A DNA stretch of 15,786 nt from RUG626 sp964411785 (GCA_964411785.1 CAYPMJ010000040.1:1-15786), one strand, 5' to 3'. Positions 1 to 7,501 are shown, numbered from the stretch's first letter. Translations and numbers: made by a program. Notes: generated from the sequence alone by a model not told the origin.

Positions 1-100
1 CCCCTGGCGGGTGTTACCCGTTATCCTTGCCCTGTGAAGCCCGGACTTTCCTCACGCCACGGCTTTCGCCTGGGACGCGCAGCTGTCCAGTCCACTCACT
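1..100 (-). ncRNA. rnpB: RNase P RNA, 5' part (cut by window edge)
   Basis: The reverse complement contains the hallmark bacterial class A RNase P segment GAGGAAAGTCCGGGCTTCAC, followed by ACAGGGCA and the GGGTAACACCC hairpin. It is preceded by the GTGAGTGGACTGGACAGC-type 5' strand. This RNA is the catalytic subunit that trims pre-tRNA 5' ends. Only about the first 100 nt are present; the gene runs off the left edge. The 5' end is placed from the promoter just upstream (-10 at 107-112), so it is accurate only to a few bases. Confidence 0.95.
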
Positions 101-106
101 GTCGCC

Positions 107-135
107 ATTTTAAACCAAAAAGTTACCAATGTCAA
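107..135 (-). promoter_or_regulatory. rnpB promoter
   Basis: On the minus strand there is a consensus -35 TTGACA (130-135), a 17-bp spacer (113-129) and a -10 TAAAAT (107-112), ending about 7 nt before the RNase P RNA. This is a near-perfect housekeeping promoter, as expected for an abundant stable RNA. Confidence 0.88.
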
Positions 136-144
136 ATCATTTTA

Positions 145-173
145 CCGAAGTTTTAGCTGGCCGAAGTTTTAGC
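145..173. repeat. 13-bp direct repeat upstream of rnpB promoter
   Basis: CCGAAGTTTTAGC occurs at 145-157 and again at 161-173, with a 16-bp period. It lies about 10 bp upstream of the rnpB -35 as seen from the minus strand. The placement would suit an upstream activator site, but no known protein site is recognised. The rest of 120-346 shows no gene and no convincing copA terminator. Confidence 0.6.
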
Positions 174-346
174 AGACCCTTGGGTCCTCCTGAAATTGGT
201 CGGAAGACAACGGTGCATTCAGTAATATGGGATTTACATCAGACCAGAAGTGTCAAGTATTTTTTTGTGACCGAAAGGACACCGTGGTTGCGAAGGCGAT
301 AACGATAACCTGTTTCCAGCCATAAAGAAAAGCCGGTGACATATTC

Positions 347-2866
347 TCAGCCTACGACCTTGTAATCCTGATCCTCCACGGCCTTCTTCAGAATCTCGTC
401 CGACACAGGGACGGAGAGAGAAACAATAGCAGTACCGTTTTCGTGGCTCACCTGTGCTTCAGTTACACCCTCCACCGCCTCAAGTGCCTTTTTGACCCGT
501 GCCTCACAGTGACTGCACATCATGCCCTCGATTTTCAATGTTTTTGTCATGTCTTTGTTCTCCTTTTCCCGACGCCTGGTATAATGTTGTTTTATGGCTC
601 TGTCCCGGCTGGCGTCGTGCATCCGGAACAGATTCAGCCGCAGCGCGTTAGTCACCACGCAGAAGCTGCTTAGACTCATGGCTGCTGCCCCGAACATGGG
701 GTTGAGCTGCCAATGCAGCAGCGGGATCCAGACGCCCGCTGCAAGGGGAATTCCAATTGCGTTGTAAAAAAACGCCCAGAAAAGATTTTCGTGTATATTT
801 CTGAGAGTTGCCCGCGAGAGCCGAACAGCTGCGGGCACATCGAGAAGCGTGCTGCGTGTCAGAACCACATCCGCAGCATCTATCGCAACATCAGCCCCGG
901 CGCCTATCGCTAAACCAACATCCGCTCTGGTAAGGGCGGGCGCATCGTTTATTCCGTCACCGACCATCAGGACCTTGCCACGTTTCTGAAGCTCCCGAAT
1001 GACATTCTCCTTGCCGTCTGGAAGTACACCGGCAATGACCTCGTCAACACCAGCCTGTCGGCCAATGGCCCGTGCTGTGCGTTCATTGTCACCGGTCAGC
1101 ATGACAACCCGTATACCCATCCGCTGAAGCTCAGACACTGCCTGAGGACTGTCCTCCTTGAGTACATCCGCGACGGCAATAATACCAAGACATTTGCCGC
1201 CTCTGCTGAAGAAAAGTGGAGTCTTGCCATCTTCAGACAGCACCTCAGATTTTTTGACAAGCGCCTCCGGAACAGCTGCACGGGAGCCTATAAAGACAGA
1301 ATTTCCGCCACAGACCTTCTCATCATTTAAAACGCCCTCAAGCCCGTGACCGGGCAGAGCGCGAAACCCTGAGACAACCTCCAGGGAAAGTCCGCGCTTT
1401 GAGGCCGCACGAAGTATGGCGCGGGCAAGAGGATGTTCGCTCAGAGTCTCCATGGAAGCTGCCAGGGAGAGAAGGCTGTCCTCAGTCTCTCCGTCAGCTG
1501 GGATAAGGTCGGTAACTGTCGGCTCACCACGGGTGATAGTGCCTGTTTTGTCCAGTGCGGCAACACATACCTTGCCTGTCTCCTCCAGCGATACGGCGGT
1601 TTTGAAGAGGATTCCGTTTTTGGCGCCAAGACCGCTGCCTACCATGATTGCCACCGGCGTTGCCAGTCCCAGCGCACATGGGCAGCTTATGACAAGTACC
1701 GACACGGCCCTTGCCAGGGCAAAACCGAAGGACTCACCAGCCAGCAGCCAGGCAGCCAATGTAATGATGGAGATAACGATAACTGTAGGTACGAAAACAC
1801 CTGATACTCTGTCCGCTGCCTTGGCAATAGGCGCTTTGGTTGCGGCCGCATCGCTGACCATGCGAATTATCTGGGCAAGAGTTGTGTCCTGACCGACTCT
1901 CGTTGCCTTACATTTAAGAAAACCTGATTGGTTGATGGTAGCTGCGGACACGGCAGAACCGACACTTTTGTCAGATGGGACGCTTTCACCAGTGAGTGCC
2001 GCTTCATTGACGGCACTTTCACCTTCAAGGACAGTCCCATCCACAGGGATGCTCTCGCCAGGGCGTACCAGGAAAATGTCCCCAGGCTTTACCTGTTCAA
2101 TGGGAACCGTCAGCTCCTTTCCTTCGGAGAGCAGCGTTGCGGTTTTGGGAGAGAGATGCATGAGACTTTTCAGAGCGTTGGTTGTCTTTCCTTTGGAGTG
2201 TGCCTCTAAAAGTTTTCCAACGGTAATAAGTGTCAGGATCGTGGCGGCTGCCTCAAAGTAGAAATCGTGCATAAAGCCTGATACCGCCTCTGTGTCGCCG
2301 CGGCTCTGCGCACCAGACATAAGGAAAAGCACAACCGTGCTGTAGATGAAGGAGGCAGCAGAACCCATTGCAACCAGTGTGTCCATGTTCGGTGCACGAT
2401 GGAGGAGTCCTCGTACGCCGCTTATAAAGAATCGCTGGTTGATAACCATCACTGCCGCAGCCAGCAGAAGTTGAGCCAGTCCCATAGACACGTGATCCTC
2501 CGCCAGAAACCGTGGCAGGGGCCAGTCCCACATCATATGGCCCATGGAGATATACATAAGTGCCAGAAGAAATCCAATCGATGCAATAAGCCGCCTTATA
2601 AGCACAGGTGTGGCCCGGTCCTGAAGAAGCTCCTCGTCCTCAGAGGCTGCGGAAGAGGAGCGTGAAGCATACCTCTCGGAGGCTCCATAGCCGGCTGCCT
2701 CTACAGCCGCGATTATCTGTTCAGGTGACGCTGTGCCCTCCACGCCCATGGAGTTTGTGAGAAGGCTCACTGAACAGCTGGACACTCCCGGCACTGCCGA
2801 CACTGCTTTCTCGACCCTTGCGCTGCACGCTGCGCAGCTCATGCCTGTTACGATGTATTGATCCAT
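347..2866 (-). CDS. copA: Copper-exporting P1B-type ATPase CopA with C-terminal CopZ-like domain
   Basis: This is an 839-residue Cu(I) export pump in the cell membrane. In order it shows an N-terminal HMA domain (GMSCAAC, Cys11/Cys14), the actuator TGES (292-295), the membrane CPC metal site (395-397), the phosphorylation loop DKTGT (439-443), the P1B His-Pro pair (478-479), GDGIND (636-641) and a final-helix MSLSS (730-734). The last 67 residues (773-839) are a second complete HMA domain (GMMCSHC, Cys784/Cys787) that looks like the chaperone CopZ. The reading frame extends to a GTG at 2875, but that GTG is part of the AGGTG Shine-Dalgarno, so the ATG at 2864-2866 is preferred. It lies 18 bp after csoR and is surely in its operon. 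Family motifs fix the function. Separate production of the CopZ part is an inference treated elsewhere in this annotation. Confidence 0.95.
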   Translation of the reverse strand: MDQYIVTGMSCAACSARVEKAVSAVPGVSSCSVSLLTNSMGVEGTASPEQIIAAVEAAGYGASERYASRSSSAASEDEELLQDRATPVLIRRLIASIGFLLALMYISMGHMMWDWPLPRFLAEDHVSMGLAQLLLAAAVMVINQRFFISGVRGLLHRAPNMDTLVAMGSAASFIYSTVVLFLMSGAQSRGDTEAVSGFMHDFYFEAAATILTLITVGKLLEAHSKGKTTNALKSLMHLSPKTATLLSEGKELTVPIEQVKPGDIFLVRPGESIPVDGTVLEGESAVNEAALTGESVPSDKSVGSAVSAATINQSGFLKCKATRVGQDTTLAQIIRMVSDAAATKAPIAKAADRVSGVFVPTVIVISIITLAAWLLAGESFGFALARAVSVLVISCPCALGLATPVAIMVGSGLGAKNGILFKTAVSLEETGKVCVAALDKTGTITRGEPTVTDLIPADGETEDSLLSLAASMETLSEHPLARAILRAASKRGLSLEVVSGFRALPGHGLEGVLNDEKVCGGNSVFIGSRAAVPEALVKKSEVLSEDGKTPLFFSRGGKCLGIIAVADVLKEDSPQAVSELQRMGIRVVMLTGDNERTARAIGRQAGVDEVIAGVLPDGKENVIRELQKRGKVLMVGDGINDAPALTRADVGLAIGAGADVAIDAADVVLTRSTLLDVPAAVRLSRATLRNIHENLFWAFFYNAIGIPLAAGVWIPLLHWQLNPMFGAAAMSLSSFCVVTNALRLNLFRMHDASRDRAIKQHYTRRREKENKDMTKTLKIEGMMCSHCEARVKKALEAVEGVTEAQVSHENGTAIVSLSVPVSDEILKKAVEDQDYKVVG
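548..565 (-). promoter_or_regulatory. Internal Shine-Dalgarno and ATG for a CopZ-like product inside copA
   Basis: On the minus strand AAGGAG (560-565) stands 9 nt before an in-frame ATG (548-550). That ATG is exactly where the C-terminal HMA domain begins (MTKTLKIEGMMCSHC). Initiation here would give a 67-residue free copper chaperone from the same mRNA. The site is seen directly; its use is inferred. Confidence 0.5.
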
Positions 2867-2884
2867 ATAGATCACCTGCTTTCG

Positions 2885-3199
2885 TTATTTCATCAGTTTC
2901 TGAAGCAGTTCAACAAGCTCTTCGATAACCTGGTCATCGCCACGGCGAATGCCGTCTGCAACACAGGTGCGGACATGGGCTCCAAGGAGTACCTTGCTGA
3001 AGCTTCCCAATGCAGCGTTTACTGCGGCAACCTGAATCAGTATATCCGGGCAGTAGGCCCCTGACTCAACCATACCCTGAATACCTCTGACCTGTCCCTC
3101 AATGCGCTTCAGACGGTTTAAAAGATCCCGCTTTTCCTGGTCATCCCTTTCCTTTGTCCGTCCGCAAAAGGTGCAGGGTGTTCCATCCATCTCGTCCAT
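2885..3199 (-). CDS. csoR: CsoR-type copper-sensing transcriptional repressor
   Basis: This 104-residue protein is an all-helical CsoR/RcnR/FrmR-family repressor that leaves DNA when Cu(I) binds. The family core LLNRLKRIEGQVRGI (26-40) is present. So is the Cys-His-Cys ligand set of CsoR: Cys50, His75 and Cys79 in the YCPDIL and AHVRTC contexts. A Cys9-x2-Cys12 pair lies in the N-terminal extension, whose role cannot be told from sequence. The ATG at 3197-3199 is preceded by GGAGG (3206-3210). The gene is first in an operon with the CopA pump, and a CsoR-type palindrome overlaps its promoter, so copper-relieved autorepression is the natural reading. The His/Cys pattern favours copper over the formaldehyde sensor FrmR or nickel sensor RcnR. 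Confidence 0.93.
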   Translation of the reverse strand: MDEMDGTPCTFCGRTKERDDQEKRDLLNRLKRIEGQVRGIQGMVESGAYCPDILIQVAAVNAALGSFSKVLLGAHVRTCVADGIRRGDDQVIEELVELLQKLMK

Positions 3200-3228
3200 G
3201 CAGTGCCTCCATAACTGTTTTCAACGTA

Positions 3229-3257
3229 ATTATATACCCCTGGGGGGTATTTATCAA
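3229..3257 (-). promoter_or_regulatory. csoR-copA promoter
   Basis: On the minus strand: -35 TTGATA (3252-3257), a 17-bp spacer and -10 TATAAT (3229-3234), about 30 bp before the csoR start codon. The whole spacer is filled by the palindrome at 3234-3250, so repressor binding would block RNA polymerase directly. Confidence 0.88.
3234..3250. promoter_or_regulatory. CsoR operator
   Basis: ATACCCC-TGG-GGGGTAT is a perfect 7-bp inverted repeat around a 3-bp centre. It matches the G-tract palindrome (TACCCC...GGGGTA) known for CsoR operators. Its position in the promoter spacer of the csoR operon supports the assignment. Confidence 0.88.
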
Positions 3258-3291
3258 GGGGGATGCGGTAACTATTCCGACGAAAAAACCA

Positions 3292-3345
3292 TTACTGTGG
3301 TTTAACAAATTATTCACCCTTCTCTTTTCCTCTCAGGTATATAAT
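3292..3345 (+). promoter_or_regulatory. Response-regulator gene promoter with Pho-box-like repeats
   Basis: A perfect -10 TATAAT (3340-3345) lacks a recognisable -35 at 17 bp (CCCTTC). Upstream are TTAACA (3302-3307) and TTCACC (3313-3318), exactly 11 bp apart, with a weaker TTACTG at 3292-3297. The last box ends 21 bp before the -10. In Bacillus subtilis, PhoP-activated promoters have TT(A/C/T)ACA-like boxes with 4-6 bp gaps ending about 20-22 bp before the -10. Autoactivation by the encoded regulator is inferred. Confidence 0.6.
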
Positions 3346-3413
3346 AAGATGGAACGACAAAGTTATTTTGAGCGGTTTACCAATGGCTTACTCGGGAAAA
3401 GGGGGAGAAAACT

Positions 3414-4109
3414 ATGACGAAGATTCTTGTAGTAGAGGACGATGTAAATATCGCGGAGCTTCTACGGTTGTATCTGGAGAAGGAAAATTTTAAGGTGACG
3501 ATCGCCCACGACGGAGGCAAGGGAGTGGCGGAGTTTGAGAAGGAGAAGCCTGATCTGGTGCTGCTGGATGTCATGATGCCAGTCATGGATGGCTGGAGTG
3601 TTTTAAAGGAGATACGCGCTTCCTCAAAGGTGCCGGTGATAATGCTTACGGCCAAGGGGGAGACGTTCGACAAGGTGTCAGGACTTGAGATGGGAGCTGA
3701 TGATTACATCTCAAAGCCATTTGAGGTAAAGGAAGTGGTCGCACGTATACATGCGGTTTTGCGCCGCTGTACGGAAACAGATGTGGCGGAAGGCGGGAGA
3801 AAGCTCACGTTTGACAAACTTATTATCGATATGGAGTCATTTGAGCTGACCGTTGACGGAAAAAAAGTGGATATACCGCCTAAGGAGATGGAGCTTTTAT
3901 ATCATCTGGCATCCTCACCTAACCGTGTCTACACCAGGAACCAGCTTCTGGACGAGGTGTGGGGCTTTGATTATTTTGGGGATTCCAGGACAGTGGATGT
4001 ACACATAAAGCGTTTAAGGGAGAAGCTTGAGAACGTCAGTGATAAGTGGTCCCTGAAGACGGTGTGGGGCGTTGGGTATAAGTTCGAACTGAAGAGCGGC
4101 GAGGAATAA
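3414..4109 (+). CDS. OmpR/PhoB-family response regulator
   Basis: This 231-residue protein has an N-terminal receiver domain and a C-terminal winged-helix DNA-binding domain. The receiver has the acidic pair Asp9/Asp10, the phosphoacceptor Asp52 in LVLLDVMMP, the switch Thr79 and Lys101 in the KPF motif. The effector domain (about 130-228) shows the OmpR-type end VDVHIKRLREKLE...VWGVGYKFE. A GGGGGAG Shine-Dalgarno precedes the ATG. The partner histidine kinase starts 6 nt after the stop, so the two form one operon. TT(A/C/T)ACA-like boxes in its own promoter and beyond the kinase suggest a PhoP-like regulator. A phosphate role is an inference from the box type only; no pst or phoU gene is in view, so no symbol is assigned. 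Confidence 0.93.
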   Translation: MTKILVVEDDVNIAELLRLYLEKENFKVTIAHDGGKGVAEFEKEKPDLVLLDVMMPVMDGWSVLKEIRASSKVPVIMLTAKGETFDKVSGLEMGADDYISKPFEVKEVVARIHAVLRRCTETDVAEGGRKLTFDKLIIDMESFELTVDGKKVDIPPKEMELLYHLASSPNRVYTRNQLLDEVWGFDYFGDSRTVDVHIKRLREKLENVSDKWSLKTVWGVGYKFELKSGEE

Positions 4110-4115
4110 AATGGG

Positions 4116-5597
4116 ATGAGGCAGCGGCTGCGAAGTGTTTTTTTCAGGAATTTTTTTCATGTAATATTTCTGATATTCCTGAGTTTTTTAGTTCTGGGTA
4201 TGGGCTTTATGGCGGTGAGCTACCAGTTTCTGATACGCGAGAAGACAGAGACAATGAAGCGCAATGCCGACACCGCAGGGAAGATGGTAGCGGCGTGTAT
4301 AGAGCAATGGGGTGGAGCAGCGGAGTACGAGGTTCGAACTATGCTCCAATGGATGAGCGAGGTAACTGATTCACATATTTTGGTAGCAGATGCGGAAGGA
4401 GCCGTGCTGGCATGTTCAGATGTGGAAGATGACTGCCATCACATAGGGGGAACTGTTCCGCAGTGGGTAATAAGCACAGTGAACCGTACGGGTGAGTATC
4501 AGGGCCGCAGCAACTTTGAAGGACTGTATGAGCGCGAGCGGTATGTAGTTGGAATACCGCTTCCGAATACGCGATGGAGCAGCTTTGGACAGGGATATAT
4601 ATTTCTCTCAGGCGGTGCAAGGGAGATGACGCAGCTATGGAGAAGTTTCCTTGGAATATTCATGCTGACAGTAATGGTTGTGGTTATTTTAGCGTTGGTA
4701 CTGACGCTCATTACAACGGAACGCCAGACAAAGCCTGTCCAGGAAATGGCACGGGCAGCTGAACGTTTCGGAAGAGGCGACTTTTCCGCCAGGGTCAAGC
4801 CATGCGGCAGAGATGACGAGATAGGGGAGCTTCAGGAGGCGTTTAACGCCATGGCCGAATCACTGGAGCGGTCGGAGCAGTCCCGTAGGGAGCTTATTGC
4901 CAACGTGTCTCACGAGTTAAAAACACCTATGACCTCCATTACGGGTTTTGCCGATGGGATATTGGATGGAACGATACCGCCGGAGAAGGAGCGGGAGTAT
5001 CTGTCAGTTATATCCTCAGAGACAAAGAGGCTCTCAAGGCTGGTGCGAGGAATGTTGGATATGTCGCAGCTACAGGACGGGTCAACCGGGAAGCTGACAA
5101 AGAAGAGCTTTGATCTTTCTGAGGTCATCTGCCAGGCTCTTTTGAGCCTTGAGCAGAAGATAACAGGCCGTGGACTTGAAGTAGAGCCGCAGCTGCCGGA
5201 GGAAGCGGTCATAGCGGTAGGCGACAAGGATTCCATAACGCAGGTGGTGTATAACCTCATTGATAACGCAGCGAAATTTGCCACGCCGGGAACAGCCATA
5301 GGCATATCGCTGTGGAAGGAAGATGGGAAGGCACATGTGTCAGTACAAAACCGTGGAGAGACAATTTCAAAAGAGGAGCTTCCTCTTATTTTTGACAGGT
5401 TCCATAAAACTGACCGATCCCGCAGCGTTGACAGGGAAGGCGTGGGGTTGGGGCTGTATATAGTGAAGACAATCCTTGACAGCCACGGGGAAGACATCTA
5501 TGTTACCAGCCGCGATGGGGTTACGACGTTTACTTTCACGTTGAAACTTGCGGGAGGCAAATTTACAGATTATTCACGAAATTCACAAAAAGATTAA
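4116..5597 (+). CDS. HAMP-domain sensor histidine kinase
   Basis: This 493-residue membrane kinase is the partner of the regulator upstream. It has one membrane helix at about 13-35, an extracytoplasmic sensor of about 130 residues, and a second helix at about 176-199. A HAMP linker (about 200-252) follows. The HisKA domain has the phosphorylated His266 in NVSHELKTPM. The HATPase domain has the N box NLIDNAAKF (380-388), FDRFHKTDRSRS and the GVGLGLYIV nucleotide lid (442-450). No PAS domain is evident, unlike Bacillus PhoR. The sensor shows no motif that names a signal. The stop codon (5595-5597) lies inside a row of TT(C/T)AC boxes, so the 3' end of the gene doubles as a regulatory region for what follows. 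Confidence 0.93.
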   Translation: MRQRLRSVFFRNFFHVIFLIFLSFLVLGMGFMAVSYQFLIREKTETMKRNADTAGKMVAACIEQWGGAAEYEVRTMLQWMSEVTDSHILVADAEGAVLACSDVEDDCHHIGGTVPQWVISTVNRTGEYQGRSNFEGLYERERYVVGIPLPNTRWSSFGQGYIFLSGGAREMTQLWRSFLGIFMLTVMVVVILALVLTLITTERQTKPVQEMARAAERFGRGDFSARVKPCGRDDEIGELQEAFNAMAESLERSEQSRRELIANVSHELKTPMTSITGFADGILDGTIPPEKEREYLSVISSETKRLSRLVRGMLDMSQLQDGSTGKLTKKSFDLSEVICQALLSLEQKITGRGLEVEPQLPEEAVIAVGDKDSITQVVYNLIDNAAKFATPGTAIGISLWKEDGKAHVSVQNRGETISKEELPLIFDRFHKTDRSRSVDREGVGLGLYIVKTILDSHGEDIYVTSRDGVTTFTFTLKLAGGKFTDYSRNSQKD

Positions 5598-5635
5598 AGA
5601 ATATTCACACAAAACTGAGAAGAATGCAGTAGAAT
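5562..5635 (+). promoter_or_regulatory. Pho-box-like array and promoter at end of kinase gene
   Basis: Box-like hexamers follow one another: TTTACA (5562), TTCACG (5573), TTCACA (5582), a weaker TTAAAG (5594) and TTCACA (5604-5609). The last ends 20 bp before a -10-like TAGAAT (5630-5635). The same box type sits 21 bp before the -10 of the regulator gene, which argues against chance. There is no separate -35, as in activator-dependent promoters. The predicted transcription start is about 5642. Confidence 0.55.
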
Positions 5636-5641
5636 GACAAT

Positions 5642-5801
5642 CGAAGCGATTCCTCCATAGTTCGTGCGGGGCTTCCCACTCCGGCACGGATAGCTTCAAG
5701 GCGGACCCCTCCCTAGATCCGCCGTCAGCGAAAGCTGAACCAAATTCCCCCTCATTTTTTGGCAAGAAGCCCTCATCCTTTTCCGGATGAGGGCTTCTTG
5801 C
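5642..5801 (+). ncRNA. Candidate small regulatory RNA with C-rich loops
   Basis: No coding sequence is seen here, but consecutive structures are. A leading TTCCTCC (5650-5656) is complementary to a Shine-Dalgarno. Hairpin CGTGC/GCACG (5663-5667/5684-5688) has CTTCCCAC in its loop. Hairpin GGCGGA/TCCGCC (5700-5705/5718-5723) has CCCCTCCC in its loop. A GAAA tetraloop hairpin TCAGC/GCTGA (5725-5738) and an open TTCCCCCTC (5745-5753) follow, then a 17-bp terminator-like hairpin. Repeated exposed C-rich segments are typical of Gram-positive regulatory RNAs that cover ribosome binding sites, for example the CiaR-controlled csRNAs of streptococci. It could instead be a structured 3' UTR of the kinase mRNA. 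Confidence 0.45.
5762..5801. terminator. Strong hairpin, likely bidirectional terminator
   Basis: Arms 5762-5778 and 5785-5801 form a perfect 17-bp stem around the 6-nt loop TTTTCC. The GC core CCCTCATCC/GGATGAGGG is flanked by GCAAGAAG and CTTCTTGC, so the descending arm ends in a moderately U-rich tail in either direction. There is no long U run after it. Confidence 0.7.
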
Positions 5802-5810
5802 ATGGTGCAA

Positions 5811-5989
5811 AACGAGATCGGCTGTCAGACCGATTGGCAGGGACTTTACTGCTTCATCAGATTCTTTCCCGAGTATGTGCCAAATTTCTGACCATGATCA
5901 TGCCCTCAGTCAGATTGATAGCATATGCCTGAGCTTGTATTATACGAGAACGGGAAAAATGATTTCGGTGGAGTAAAGGGAAAAAATGC
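5811..5989. other. Intergenic stretch without a supported gene
   Basis: It contains a small inverted repeat ATCGG/CCGAT near 5817-5833. On the minus strand an open frame ends in two consecutive TGA stops (5854-5859) and reads AINLTEGMIMVRNLAHTRER just before them. This resembles the tail of a protein but has no start or usable Shine-Dalgarno. Nothing else is recognised. Confidence 0.4.
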
Positions 5990-6018
5990 TTGAAAAGAGC
6001 GGGAAGGTAGGGTAAAAT
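5990..6018 (+). promoter_or_regulatory. Promoter of transglutaminase-like gene
   Basis: -35 TTGAAA (5990-5995), a 17-bp spacer and -10 TAAAAT (6013-6018), about 46 bp before the chosen ATG. An earlier in-frame ATG at 6017 overlaps the -10 and so cannot be the start. Confidence 0.82.
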
Positions 6019-6064
6019 GCGAATGGAGATTTCTGTTTGCGCAGCAACAGGAGGAGGAAGTGCA

Positions 6065-7501
6065 ATGAAGAAAAAGCTTTTGATACTGTCGTTTGTATTG
6101 ATTCTTTCGGCATCACAGATTCTGTCAGCGGGAGCCTCGGGCGCGGGTGGGTACGGTTACGATATGCTGGATGAGACGGGTGCATTTTTCTATGATCAGC
6201 TGTTGGACGATATCTCTATTCTGCGCAAAGGAGAGCAGGCGGTAATAGAAGTAGATATTGCCCTGGAGGAGCTGCAGACCTATAATGAGGCAATTGATGA
6301 TGCGGTTGAGGCGCTGTTGTGGGATCACCAGGAGTTCTTTTGGGTGCAGAGCTGGAGTTGTAGCATGAAAAGCAGCGGATATGGAGGCATACTGCATGCA
6401 GTTTTCGGTGTGACTCTTCAACAGGGGATAAACTGGTCATCAGGAGAGAGATCTGTGGAGGATGACGCGGAGGTACTGGAAGCTCTGTCCAGGGATTTGG
6501 CACAGAGAGCCCTTGCCGCTGGACCGTCAAGGTATGACCAACTGCTCTATCTCCATGACTGGCTTACGAATAACAACTTCTATAACTCTGCGGCTGCAAA
6601 GCAGGGAGCGGAGGTTGACAGACTGGCCTGGACGCCGCTCAGTGCGCTTTCAACAGATTATAATCCTGTATGTGAAGGATATTCCAGGGCATTCATGCTG
6701 GTCTGTCAGGAGATGGGTATTCCATGTGTCACAGTTGGTGGGTACGTCACAGGTCCGCACATGTGGAACTATGTGCAGATGGAGGACGGACAGTGGTACG
6801 CAGTAGATGTGACATTCGATGACCCTGTTCTCTCAGGAGCTGTCCCACAGGTGGTCAGTGGGGTTGAAAACCATGACTATTTTCTGAAGGGTTCAGATAG
6901 TTTTCTGCGCAATCGCGTAGAGGATACGAGCTTTGCATATCCTGTGTTAAGCGTGTCTGACTATGACCCCAGCACAAAACCAACAGAGCCGGCAGACCCT
7001 GTTGAATCTGAGCCGGAACCTGAGCAGGAGTATGATCCGTCCGTATATGCCTTTGCCACACCGCAGACTGTTCAGGTGGACGATACGCCGGTTGAGTTTC
7101 AAATGTATCAGATCCGCACAGGCGATGGCAGCGGCACAAATTATATACGTATACGCGATCTGGCATATATTTTAAACGGTTCAACGGCACAGTTCTCAGT
7201 GAACTGGGATCAGGAGAGTCAGAGCATTCTTCTCGAAAAGGGAGATGAATATATACCTATTCAGTCGGAGATGAACCCAGGCTACACCGGAAATCGTGCG
7301 TATACCAGTGAGACATCCAACATCTACATAGACGGAGAGCTGGTTGTACTGAATGTAATCTCGATTCCGGACAGTCAGGGCAACGGTGATAAATATTTCC
7401 GCCTTCGCGACCTGGGTCAGGCGCTTGACTTCAATGTAGGATTCAAGGCTGGCTCCGGAGTGTTTATCGAGTCAGCGATAGCCTATAACCCTGACGACTA
7501 A
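6065..7501 (+). CDS. Secreted transglutaminase-like protein with stalk-domain repeats
   Basis: This 478-residue protein begins with a signal peptide (MKKK, then a hydrophobic run to about residue 22, with small residues for cleavage). A transglutaminase-like cysteine protease fold follows. Its probable catalytic triad is Cys203 (NPVCEGYS), His232 (GPHMWNYV) and Asp248 (WYAVDVTFD). Such domains act as extracellular proteases or amide-bond transferases; the substrate is unknown. After a Pro/Glu-rich linker (about 303-325), residues 338-478 carry copper amine oxidase N-terminal-like (stalk) repeats. The marks are YIRIRDLAYIL and the similar KYFRLRDLGQAL. No sortase motif or SLH domain is present. 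AGGAGG precedes the ATG. Its final 68 codons and terminator are repeated at 10454-10709. Confidence 0.88.
   Translation: MKKKLLILSFVLILSASQILSAGASGAGGYGYDMLDETGAFFYDQLLDDISILRKGEQAVIEVDIALEELQTYNEAIDDAVEALLWDHQEFFWVQSWSCSMKSSGYGGILHAVFGVTLQQGINWSSGERSVEDDAEVLEALSRDLAQRALAAGPSRYDQLLYLHDWLTNNNFYNSAAAKQGAEVDRLAWTPLSALSTDYNPVCEGYSRAFMLVCQEMGIPCVTVGGYVTGPHMWNYVQMEDGQWYAVDVTFDDPVLSGAVPQVVSGVENHDYFLKGSDSFLRNRVEDTSFAYPVLSVSDYDPSTKPTEPADPVESEPEPEQEYDPSVYAFATPQTVQVDDTPVEFQMYQIRTGDGSGTNYIRIRDLAYILNGSTAQFSVNWDQESQSILLEKGDEYIPIQSEMNPGYTGNRAYTSETSNIYIDGELVVLNVISIPDSQGNGDKYFRLRDLGQALDFNVGFKAGSGVFIESAIAYNPDD

Noticed and set aside
251..256. Second minus-strand TTGACA upstream of rnpB
   Set aside because: No -10 hexamer at 16-18 bp; nearest candidates are at 14 or 23 bp.
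1416..1892. 158-residue plus-strand frame inside copA
   Set aside because: It is a shadow of the pump gene, whose motifs are unambiguous on the other strand.
5854..5945. Minus-strand frame ending AINLTEGMIMVRNLAHTRER before tandem TGA stops
   Set aside because: Protein-like, but short, with no usable start, no recognised family and no good promoter; kept only as a remark in the gap entry.
6017..6064. Longer N-terminus for the transglutaminase-like protein (16 extra residues)
   Set aside because: The upstream ATG overlaps the -10 hexamer and would hide the signal peptide; the ATG at 6065 has AGGAGG and begins a clean signal sequence.
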